A model generated the notes under the pieces. It saw only the letters and a list, made by a program, of their open reading frames with translations, had not been told where the DNA came from and searched no databases. Of a stretch of 5,420 bases of DNA, positions 1 to 5,420 are shown piece by piece. Every line of letters begins with the position of its first letter. The first letter of the stretch is position 1. Made by a program: the position numbers and the translations under genes. The DNA comes from Gammaproteobacteria bacterium. GTDB taxonomy: Bacteria; Pseudomonadota; Gammaproteobacteria; GRL18. Location: the NCBI GenBank assembly GCA_013139395.1, contig WTAX01000526.1:1-5420 (forward strand). The letters run 5' to 3'.

Positions 1-1838
1 TACAGGAACTGGAAGCTATTTTCCGTGGCGTTGGCTGGAAGGTCATTAAAGTCATGTGGGGCAGCTATTGGGATCCGTTATTAGCTAAAGATAAAGATGG
101 TTTGCTCAAACGCCGTATGATGGAATGTGTTGATGGCGATTACCAAAATTACAAATCCAAAGACGGAGCTTATGTCCGGGAACATTTCTTTGGTAAATAT
201 CCGGAATTAAAAGCCATGGTGGCCAATATGTCTGATGACGATATCTGGCGTCTCAATCGTGGTGGTCATGATCCGCATAAAGTCTATTCAGCCTATAAAG
301 AAGCGGCTGAAACCAAAGATCAGCCGGTGGTTATTTTAGCGCATACCGTAAAAGGTTATGGTATGGGCGCTTCGGGTGAAGGGCAAATGCGTACTCACTC
401 TCAGAAGAAGCTGGATGCTGAAGAGATGATTGCCTATAAAAATCGTTTCAATATCCCTATTTCTGATGAACAGGCGGGCAGAGCTGATTATTATCATCCA
501 GGCAAAGACAGTGAAGAATATAAATACATAATGGCCCGACGTGAAGCACTCGGTGGTGTTATGCCGGTGCGTAATCGTACTGCCGCACCTTTAGATGTAC
601 CAGACCTGTCAATTTTTGAGCCTATCTTAAAAGGCTCTGGTGATAGAGAAATGTCAACTACAATGGCCTTTGTGCGTATGTTGACGCTTCTGAGTCGTGA
701 TAAAAATATCGGTGAAAATGTTGTACCTATCGTGCCTGATGAAGCACGTACTTTTGGTATGGAAGGCATGTTCCGTCAGTTAGGTATTTACTCCTCAGTC
801 GGACAGTTGTATACACCGCAGGATAAAGATCAGGTCATGTTCTATAAAGAAGATAAGTCCGGTCATATTCTGCAGGAAGGCATTAACGAAGCTGGAGCCA
901 TGTCATCATGGATTGCCGCAGCAACAGCCTATAGCACCACTGGCGTTAATATGATGCCGTTTTATATTTACTACTCCATGTTTGGTTTTCAACGTGTGGG
1001 CGATCTGGCCTGGATGGCAGGCGATATGCAGGCACGTGGTTTCTTATTGGGCGGCACTGCCGGTCGAACCACTCTGGCTGGTGAAGGTTTACAGCATCAG
1101 GATGGCCACTCTCTGCAAATGGCGGCGACCATTCCTAACTGTGTGACTTATGACCCGACTTTTTCTTATGAGTTAGCGGTGATTATTCAGGACGGTATGC
1201 GTCGTATGTATAAAGAACAGGAAAATGTGTTCTATTACGTGACCGTGATGAATGAAAACTATCAGCAGCCAGCGTTGCCAAAAGGTGTTGAGAAGGGAAT
1301 TCTTAAAGGTATGTACCTGCTGCAGGGTGGTGGTAAACGTCGTAAGAAGATTCAATTAATGGGTTCCGGCACTATTTTGCGTGAGGTTATTGAAGCCGCA
1401 CGTATTCTTGATGAAGACTGGTCAGTGGATGCTGATGTCTGGAGTGTCACCAGTTATAACGAAATACGTCGTGAAGCTCAGGATGTTGATCGCTGGAATA
1501 TGCTGCACCCGCTTGAAGATCCAAAGATTTCTTATATTGAAAAATGTCTTAAAGATCGCCGTGGGCCAGTACTTTCAGCAACTGATTATATCAAAGGTTA
1601 CTCTGATCAAATCAGAAAATGGGTACCTGCTAAATATGAAGTGTTAGGTACAGATGGTTTTGGTCGTTCTGATACTCGCGCTCAATTACGTAAGTTCTTT
1701 GAAGTTAATGCCGCCTATATTGTCATTGCTGCACTTAAATCACTGGCAGATGACGGACAGTTCCCGGCAGGTAAGGTTCAGGAAGCCATTGTTAAATATG
1801 GTATCGATCCAGAAAAACCAAACCCAGCAACAGCTTAA
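1..1838 (+). CDS. aceE: Pyruvate dehydrogenase E1 component (homodimeric type), 5'-truncated by window edge
   Basis: Thiamine-diphosphate enzyme that decarboxylates pyruvate and transfers the acetyl unit to the lipoyl group of E2; cytoplasmic. The frame is open from base 3, giving 611 residues. By recalled alignment to the 887-residue E. coli AceE, about 273 N-terminal residues, including the Mg/ThDP GDG...N motif, lie outside the window. Visible landmarks, numbered from base 3, are LNRGGHDPHK; KGYGMG followed by the THSQKK histidine (residue 132, like E. coli H407); PDEARTFGMEG (about 245-255); the QEGINE glutamate (292, like E571, which contacts the ThDP aminopyrimidine); FYIYYSMFGFQR; GEGLQHQDGHS (histidine 365, like H640); and GTDGFGRSD in the C-terminal domain. 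The ATG at 54 is internal, because AceE-like sequence (QELEAIFRGVGW) continues upstream of it. aceF follows after 41 nt. No frameshift or missing catalytic residue is seen in the part present. Confidence 0.97.
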   Translation, partial: QELEAIFRGVGWKVIKVMWGSYWDPLLAKDKDGLLKRRMMECVDGDYQNYKSKDGAYVREHFFGKYPELKAMVANMSDDDIWRLNRGGHDPHKVYSAYKEAAETKDQPVVILAHTVKGYGMGASGEGQMRTHSQKKLDAEEMIAYKNRFNIPISDEQAGRADYYHPGKDSEEYKYIMARREALGGVMPVRNRTAAPLDVPDLSIFEPILKGSGDREMSTTMAFVRMLTLLSRDKNIGENVVPIVPDEARTFGMEGMFRQLGIYSSVGQLYTPQDKDQVMFYKEDKSGHILQEGINEAGAMSSWIAAATAYSTTGVNMMPFYIYYSMFGFQRVGDLAWMAGDMQARGFLLGGTAGRTTLAGEGLQHQDGHSLQMAATIPNCVTYDPTFSYELAVIIQDGMRRMYKEQENVFYYVTVMNENYQQPALPKGVEKGILKGMYLLQGGGKRRKKIQLMGSGTILREVIEAARILDEDWSVDADVWSVTSYNEIRREAQDVDRWNMLHPLEDPKISYIEKCLKDRRGPVLSATDYIKGYSDQIRKWVPAKYEVLGTDGFGRSDTRAQLRKFFEVNAAYIVIAALKSLADDGQFPAGKVQEAIVKYGIDPEKPNPATA

Positions 1839-1861
1839 GGGCTTTTTGCTCATTGCAAAGA
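1826..1861 (+). other. Two overlapping, mutually exclusive small hairpins at the aceE/aceF junction
   Basis: Hairpin 1 pairs AGCAA 1826-1830 with TTGCT 1846-1850 and AGC 1832-1834 with GCT 1841-1843, and encloses the aceE stop codon. Hairpin 2 pairs TTTGC 1845-1849 with GCAAA 1855-1859 around a 5-nt loop, with one wobble pair and one A-T pair extending it outward. They share bases 1845-1849 and so cannot form together. The stems are short and AT-rich, so chance is possible. There is no T-run of terminator type after either stem. A role in transcript processing or in tuning the E1:E2 ratio would be pure inference. Confidence 0.25.
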
Positions 1862-1868
1862 ATTGAAT

Positions 1869-1872
1869 GGAG
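1869..1872 (+). promoter_or_regulatory. Ribosome binding site of aceF
   Basis: GGAG lies 7 nt before the ATG at 1880. This spacing decides the start in favour of 1880 over the in-frame TTG at 1853, which has no comparably placed Shine-Dalgarno sequence and would add nine residues that do not belong to a lipoyl domain. Confidence 0.7.
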
Positions 1873-1879
1873 TAACACT

Positions 1880-3178
1880 ATGAGTAAAATGATAGAAGTA
1901 TTTGTTCCGGATATTGGTGATTTTGATGAGGTAGAAGTCATTGAAGTGCTGATATCCGAAGGTGATACCATCAGTGTCGAAGACTCTCTGGTCACCGTAG
2001 AATCTGATAAAGCCACGATGGAAATACCCAGCAGTCATGCGGGTGTTGTGGCTAAAGTAAAAGTGAATATTGGTGATAAAGTTTCAGAAGGTTCTCTGCT
2101 TATATTATTAGATGCTGACTCTGCAGCTGCTGAGCCAGCCGCCGCTCAGGAGCCTGAAGCTAACGTTGAGACTAAACCTGAGCCTGCAGCAGTGAAACCA
2201 GTTGCTGCACCAGCACCGGCTAAAAAAACTACGGCAGCAAAAGCATCGCCGACCATTAATATCAATCATGATAATTTCAAAAGAGCCCATGCCTCACCCG
2301 CAGTACGAAAGTTTGCCCGTGAACTTGGAGTTGATTTGACCCGAGTGAGTGGTACTGGTAATCATGAACGTATCCTAAGAGAAAATATTCAGGAGTACGT
2401 TAAACAAGCGTTGAGAGAGCCTGCCGGTGGTAGTGCCAGTCTGGGTGTTGAACCCATGCCTGAAATTGACTTTAGTCAGTGGGGTGATGTGGAAACCAGG
2501 AAGCTTTCCAAGATCAATATCCTTACCGGTAAATTCATGCACCGTAACTGGGTTAACGTTCCCCATGTGACGCAGTTTGATGAAGCCGATATTACTGAAC
2601 TGGAAGCCTTTCGTAAGAAATCAAATATTGACTACGCTGACAAGGGTATTAAAGTCACCCTGCTGTCTTTTATTATGAAAGCCGTAGTCATGGGACTTAA
2701 AGAATTTCCGCGTTTTAACTCATCACTGGATGTATCTGGTGCAGCCTTAATCCAGAAAAATTATTACCATATTGGTATTGCGGTCGCAACTGCAGATGGT
2801 CTGGTGGTACCTGTGATTCGTGATGTTGACCAGAAAAGTCTCAGTGATCTGGCGATAGAATTGCGTGAAGTTTCAATAAAAGCACGGGATAAAAAACTGA
2901 AGCCTTCTGAAATGCAGGGTGGTTGTTTTACCATTTCCAGTTTAGGCGGTATCGGTGGTACCAGTTTTACACCGATTATTAATGCCCCGGAAGTGGCTAT
3001 TCTTGGTGTCTCACGTTCAAGAATGCAGCCCGTCTGGAATGGCTCCGATTTTGAACCTCGTTTAATGTGCCCTCTGTCATTATCTTATGATCATCGTGTT
3101 ATTGATGGTGCAGAAGGTGCAGCATTTTCAACCTATCTGAGTAAGTTATTATCAGATGTTCGTTATTTATTAATGTAA
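1880..3178 (+). CDS. aceF: Dihydrolipoyl acetyltransferase, E2 of the pyruvate dehydrogenase complex, single lipoyl domain
   Basis: Forms the structural core of the complex and transfers acetyl from lipoamide to CoA. The 432 residues divide as follows. Lipoyl domain, about 3-77, with the modified lysine K44 in the [12 protein letters not shown] motif. Flexible Ala/Pro/Lys-rich linker, about 78-135. Peripheral-subunit-binding domain, about 137-174 (starts [14 protein letters not shown]), which docks E1 or E3. Catalytic acetyltransferase domain, about 205-432, with [30 protein letters not shown] and the active-site DHRVIDG motif (H405, D409). E. coli AceF has about 630 residues and three lipoyl domains, so the shorter length is due to the single domain. 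The chosen ATG follows a GGAG and gives an N-terminus ([15 protein letters not shown]) that matches the start of the downstream lpdA product. The neighbouring aceE makes this the PDH E2 and not the 2-oxoglutarate or branched-chain one. Confidence 0.97.
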   Translation: MSKMIEVFVPDIGDFDEVEVIEVLISEGDTISVEDSLVTVESDKATMEIPSSHAGVVAKVKVNIGDKVSEGSLLILLDADSAAAEPAAAQEPEANVETKPEPAAVKPVAAPAPAKKTTAAKASPTININHDNFKRAHASPAVRKFARELGVDLTRVSGTGNHERILRENIQEYVKQALREPAGGSASLGVEPMPEIDFSQWGDVETRKLSKINILTGKFMHRNWVNVPHVTQFDEADITELEAFRKKSNIDYADKGIKVTLLSFIMKAVVMGLKEFPRFNSSLDVSGAALIQKNYYHIGIAVATADGLVVPVIRDVDQKSLSDLAIELREVSIKARDKKLKPSEMQGGCFTISSLGGIGGTSFTPIINAPEVAILGVSRSRMQPVWNGSDFEPRLMCPLSLSYDHRVIDGAEGAAFSTYLSKLLSDVRYLLM

Positions 3179-3183
3179 TAGAC

Positions 3184-3187
3184 GGGA
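3184..3187 (+). promoter_or_regulatory. Ribosome binding site of lpdA
   Basis: GGGA sits 8 nt before the ATG at 3196, inside the 17-nt gap after the aceF stop. No room exists for a separate promoter in the gap, so lpdA is most simply read from the aceEF transcript, though a promoter inside aceF cannot be excluded. Confidence 0.55.
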
Positions 3188-3195
3188 ATTTAAAA

Positions 3196-4980
3196 ATGAG
3201 TAATGTCATAGAAGTAAAAGTCCCGGATATTGGTGACTTCGATAGTGTTGAAATTATTGAAATACTAGTGTCTCCCGGCGATGAAGTGAATGTTGAAGAT
3301 CCACTGATAACTGTGGAATCTGATAAGGCCAGTATGGAAATTCCATCATCTGATGCCGGTACGGTAAAAAGTATTAAAGTTGCTATGGGTGATAAGGTTG
3401 CACAAGGCAGTGTGATTATTGAGCTTGAAGTCTCTGAGATAAACAATTCAGCTGAGGATGAGACAAAGAGTGAAACTCCTCAGATAGAATCTCCTCAGGC
3501 CGCTCCTGAAAGCACAGCAACTGAAAATATCAGCACACCTGATGCTGCAGTATTTACTGGTTCGGCTGATATTCAGGCTCAGGTTGTCGTTTTAGGCTCA
3601 GGCCCCGGTGGTTATACCGCTGCATTTCGCGCCGCTGATCTGGGGAAACAGGTAGTACTGATTGAAAAAGATGATTTTCTTGGTGGTGTCTGTCTTAATG
3701 TTGGTTGTATACCATCTAAAGCCTTACTGCATGTCGCTGAAGTCGTCACAGAAGCACGTGAATTTTCTAAACTGGGAGTCACTTATCAGGAACCCGATAT
3801 CGACACCGATAAACTACGTGAGCATAAAAACAAAGTCGTAGGACGTTTAACTGGTGGTTTAAAGCAACTGGCTAAACAACGTAAAGTTCAAATCGTTAAT
3901 GGCTATGGAAAATTTACTTCAGCTAATACTATTGAAGTAGAAGCAGCAGACGGCACCAAACAAGTGGTTGCTTTTGAGAACTGTATTATTGCCGCAGGCT
4001 CATCAGTCACCCGCCTGCCCTTTATTCCCTGGGAAGATGAGCGTGTCTGGGACTCAACCGATGCCCTTGAGCTAAAAAATATACCTAAACGCTTATTGGT
4101 TGTTGGCGGTGGAATTATTGGCCTGGAAATGGCTACCGTTTATCATGCCCTGGGTGCTCAGGTAACTGTTGTTGAACTGGGTCCCGGATTAATTCCCGGT
4201 GCTGATCGTGATCTGCTCAAACCTTTTGAACGAACCTTAAAAAGACGTTATGAAAATGTTTTCGTTAATACCAAGGTCACTACATTGACACCGAGTGATG
4301 ACGGTATTGTGTGTCAATTTGAAGGTAAAAAAGCACCAGAGCAGGATACCTTTGATAATGTCCTGGTGGCAATTGGTCGTTCACCCAATGGCAAGCTGAT
4401 TGATGCTGATAAAGCAGGTGTTGTCGTTAATGAACAGGGTTTTATTCCGGTTGATACTCAGCAGCGTACAAATATAGATCATATCTTTGCAATCGGTGAT
4501 GTCGTTGGTCAACCCATGCTGGCGCATAAAGCGACTCATGAAGCCAAAGTTGCCGCTGAAGTCATCGATGGCCAGCAGCGCTTCTTTGATGCCCGAACCA
4601 TTCCTTCTGTGGCCTATACTGAACCGGAAATTGCCTGGTGTGGTCAGACTGAAGAACAGCTCAAAGCCGATGGTATTGAATACGAAAAAGGTGTTTTTCC
4701 ATGGGCTGCCAGCGGCAGAGCCTTATCTGTCGGTGCTGATGTCGGTATGACAAAAGTACTCTATGACAAAGCCACACACCGTATGCTGGGTACAGGAATT
4801 TTAGGTAAAAATGCCGGTGAACTCATTGCCGAAGCTGCATTGGCTGTAGAAATGGGCGCTGAAATGGAAGATATTGCATTGACCATTCATCCCCACCCGA
4901 CACTATCTGAAACCATTAACTTTGCAACAGAAGTGGCTGAGGGTACTTGTACGGATATTTATTTACCCAAGAAGAAGTAA
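3196..4980 (+). CDS. lpdA: Dihydrolipoyl dehydrogenase (E3) with N-terminal lipoyl domain
   Basis: FAD flavoenzyme that reoxidises dihydrolipoamide and reduces NAD+, closing the PDH cycle. The 594 residues exceed the usual E3 length of about 470 because of an N-terminal extension: a lipoyl domain (about 3-79, lysine K44 in [12 protein letters not shown]) and a Ser/Thr/Glu/Pro-rich linker (about 80-127). The E3 core follows with the FAD motif GSGPGG (134-139), the redox disulfide C166-x4-C171 in [13 protein letters not shown], the NAD motif GGGIIG (304-309), the second FAD motif AIGD (D435), and the catalytic His-Glu pair H567/E572 in HPHPTLSE. All key residues are present. The lipoyl domain is about 66% identical (51 of 77 positions by hand alignment) to that of the adjacent E2. 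This fused form is known from some proteobacteria, such as meningococcal P64k. As part of this operon it probably serves PDH, and might also serve other 2-oxoacid dehydrogenases if no second lpd exists. Confidence 0.97.
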   Translation: MSNVIEVKVPDIGDFDSVEIIEILVSPGDEVNVEDPLITVESDKASMEIPSSDAGTVKSIKVAMGDKVAQGSVIIELEVSEINNSAEDETKSETPQIESPQAAPESTATENISTPDAAVFTGSADIQAQVVVLGSGPGGYTAAFRAADLGKQVVLIEKDDFLGGVCLNVGCIPSKALLHVAEVVTEAREFSKLGVTYQEPDIDTDKLREHKNKVVGRLTGGLKQLAKQRKVQIVNGYGKFTSANTIEVEAADGTKQVVAFENCIIAAGSSVTRLPFIPWEDERVWDSTDALELKNIPKRLLVVGGGIIGLEMATVYHALGAQVTVVELGPGLIPGADRDLLKPFERTLKRRYENVFVNTKVTTLTPSDDGIVCQFEGKKAPEQDTFDNVLVAIGRSPNGKLIDADKAGVVVNEQGFIPVDTQQRTNIDHIFAIGDVVGQPMLAHKATHEAKVAAEVIDGQQRFFDARTIPSVAYTEPEIAWCGQTEEQLKADGIEYEKGVFPWAASGRALSVGADVGMTKVLYDKATHRMLGTGILGKNAGELIAEAALAVEMGAEMEDIALTIHPHPTLSETINFATEVAEGTCTDIYLPKKK

Positions 4981-4984
4981 ATGG

Positions 4985-5011
4985 GTTGATAAGTTGATAT
5001 GTTATTAAGTT
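4985..5011 (+). repeat. Left outer repeat arm, two 11-nt units at 16-nt spacing
   Basis: GTTGATAAGTT (4985-4995) and GTTATTAAGTT (5001-5011) differ at two bases and start 16 nt apart. The arm begins only 4 nt after the lpdA stop codon. It is the inverted partner of the array at 5221-5263: 23 of 27 positions of 4985-5011 are complementary to 5221-5247, so the two could form a long imperfect stem. Confidence 0.75.
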
Positions 5012-5060
5012 TCCATGTTAAAAATTGACTAAACCTGGCAAGTTAATAAGGGGAATGTTA

Positions 5061-5186
5061 GTGTTCAGAATTAAGCGTTCAGAAAAAGAAAGAGCTTATA
5101 AATAAAATAGATTTTTTCAGTGTTCTAGTTGCTTTTTTCTTTTTTCTTTTGGTTTTTCTGAACGCTTAACGCTTAGCACTGAACGC
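5061..5186. repeat. Inner inverted repeat: 17-bp perfect arms with AT-rich centre
   Basis: TTAAGCGTTCAGAAAAA (5071-5087) is the exact reverse complement of 5153-5169. Outside these arms GTGTTCAG (5061-5068) can pair with CTGAACGC (5179-5186) through one wobble. The right arm holds an extra copy-like piece, so the full pairing contains a bulge (about 5170-5178). The 65-nt centre (5088-5152) is AT-rich and ends in a pyrimidine tract. A long stem between convergent genes suggests bidirectional transcript termination or 3'-end protection. However, no T-run directly follows the stem on either strand, so it is not a classical intrinsic terminator. Confidence 0.7.
5081..5147 (+). terminator. Possible U-rich terminator after lpdA
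   Basis: A purine-rich strand at 5081-5095 (AGAAAAAGAAAGAGC) can pair, with wobbles and small bulges, to the start of the pyrimidine tract GCTTTTTTC beginning at 5131. More T-rich sequence follows to 5157. The position just beyond the last gene of the operon fits a transcription end. The stem is AT-rich and weak, and it competes with the 17-bp inner inverted repeat for bases 5081-5087. The call is therefore tentative. Confidence 0.3.
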
Positions 5187-5220
5187 TATTGTCAGCTACT
5201 TTGATAAATACCAAAGCCCT

Positions 5221-5263
5221 AACTTATCAACTTACCAACTTATCAACATAATAACTTAATAAC
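5221..5263 (+). repeat. Right outer repeat array, three 11-nt units at exact 16-nt period
   Basis: AACTTATCAAC occurs at 5221-5231 and 5237-5247, and AACTTAATAAC at 5253-5263, giving starts spaced exactly 16 nt apart. The unit sequences are inverted copies of those at 4985-5011. The last unit overlaps the final base of the stop codon of the convergent gene, so the array abuts that gene with no gap. Confidence 0.8.
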
Positions 5264-5420
5264 TATTCTTTCATCGCTTCACGAACAGTCGACAAGATCT
5301 TTGCTGATGCTGTTGCATGAGCAAGGATAGCAAAGAGTTTGCCATCCTTTCCTACAATATAAGTTTCAGATGTATGATCAATGCCATACATTAAGGCTGA
5401 ATTGGAGTAGGGTACTTTTT
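5263..5420 (-). CDS. Probable SCO1/SenC family protein, C-terminal fragment
   Basis: Only the last 51 codons and the TAG stop are present; the gene continues beyond the right edge. The fragment reads KVPYSNSALMYGIDHTSE, then TYIVGKDGKLFAIL, then an amphipathic C-terminal helix ending REAMKE. The 'xDH(S/T)...Y(I/L)V..DGKL' arrangement is typical of the end of SCO1/SenC thioredoxin-fold proteins. In these the histidine, here in GIDHT, joins an upstream CxxxC pair in binding copper for cytochrome oxidase assembly. The CxxxC motif and any signal or membrane anchor would lie outside the window, so copper binding cannot be confirmed. Another thioredoxin-like redoxin is the main alternative. It converges on lpdA across the repeat-filled spacer and is not part of the PDH operon. 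Confidence 0.7.
   Translation of the reverse strand, partial: KVPYSNSALMYGIDHTSETYIVGKDGKLFAILAHATASAKILSTVREAMKE

Noticed and set aside
54..56. ATG at 54 as the start of the first gene
   Set aside because: The same frame is open back to base 3 and encodes AceE-typical sequence (QELEAIFRGVGW). The gene is cut by the window edge and does not start here.
494..769. 91-codon antisense open frame within aceE, and similar ones at 1173-1355, 2108-2290 and 2375-2566
   Set aside because: All are antisense to strongly conserved coding sequence and encode low-complexity or unrecognisable peptides.
1853..1855. TTG at 1853 as the aceF start
   Set aside because: The extra nine residues are not lipoyl-domain sequence, no well-placed ribosome binding site exists, and the ATG at 1880 has GGAG at ideal spacing and matches the paralogous N-terminus of the lpdA product.
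1381..1866. Open frames of 70-88 codons in another + frame inside the 3' part of aceE (1381-1647, 1654-1866)
   Set aside because: They lie wholly or almost wholly within the well-conserved AceE coding sequence and have no recognisable product. They are out-of-frame shadows.
1792..2016. Antisense open frame over the aceF lipoyl region, resembling another at 3099-3446 over the lpdA lipoyl region
   Set aside because: The two antisense translations share a Ser/Thr-rich pattern only because they are reverse readings of two homologous lipoyl-coding segments. Neither shows family features or a translation signal.
4487..4750. 87-codon + strand open frame inside lpdA
   Set aside because: It overlaps the E3 FAD/dimerisation coding region out of frame. 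The lpdA frame carries all conserved residues there.
5199..5216. Small hairpin CTTTG/CAAAG with 8-nt loop as a terminator for the convergent gene
   Set aside because: A 5-bp AT-rich stem with no flanking T-run on either strand is too weak to call.
5221..5263. CRISPR-like reading of the periodic repeats
   Set aside because: The units are 11 nt with 5-nt spacers, far shorter than CRISPR repeats and spacers, and no cas gene is present.

Overview
This 5.4 kb window carries the end of a pyruvate dehydrogenase (PDH) complex operon on the + strand. It holds a 5'-truncated aceE (E1, homodimeric type), a complete aceF (E2, dihydrolipoyl acetyltransferase) and a complete lpdA (E3, dihydrolipoyl dehydrogenase). 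A convergent gene on the - strand, of which only the 3' end is present, looks like a SCO1/SenC-type copper chaperone. The homodimeric AceE-type E1, the gene order E1-E2-E3, the fairly AT-rich coding sequence and the SCO neighbour suggest a gammaproteobacterium (less likely a betaproteobacterium) with aerobic respiration. The species cannot be named from this sequence.

Layout: aceE runs in from the left edge and stops at 1838. A 41-nt gap with small hairpin potential and a good ribosome binding site leads to aceF (1880-3178). After 17 nt comes lpdA (3196-4980). The short gaps and shared strand indicate one transcript. An AT-rich spacer of about 280 nt (4981-5262) follows, then the stop codon of the SCO-like gene, which reads leftward from beyond the right edge.

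The three enzymes act in sequence. E1 decarboxylates pyruvate on thiamine diphosphate and reductively acetylates a lipoyl lysine. E2 passes the acetyl group to CoA. E3 reoxidises the dihydrolipoyl group with FAD and NAD+. The lipoyl groups are divided unusually: E2 has one lipoyl domain, not the three of E. coli, and E3 carries a second, closely similar lipoyl domain at its N-terminus. This design is known from some proteobacteria (the meningococcal P64k type), so it is not new, but it is a distinctive feature of this complex.

The least explained part is the spacer between the convergent genes. It is filled almost from stop codon to stop codon by two unrelated inverted-repeat families, one nested inside the other. 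The outer family is an 11-nt unit at an exact 16-nt period. The inner family is a 17-bp perfect inverted repeat with shorter repeats of the same core beside it. It could be a bidirectional terminator, a REP/MITE-like element, or both. I see no CRISPR array, tRNA, rRNA, transposase gene or other accessory system here.
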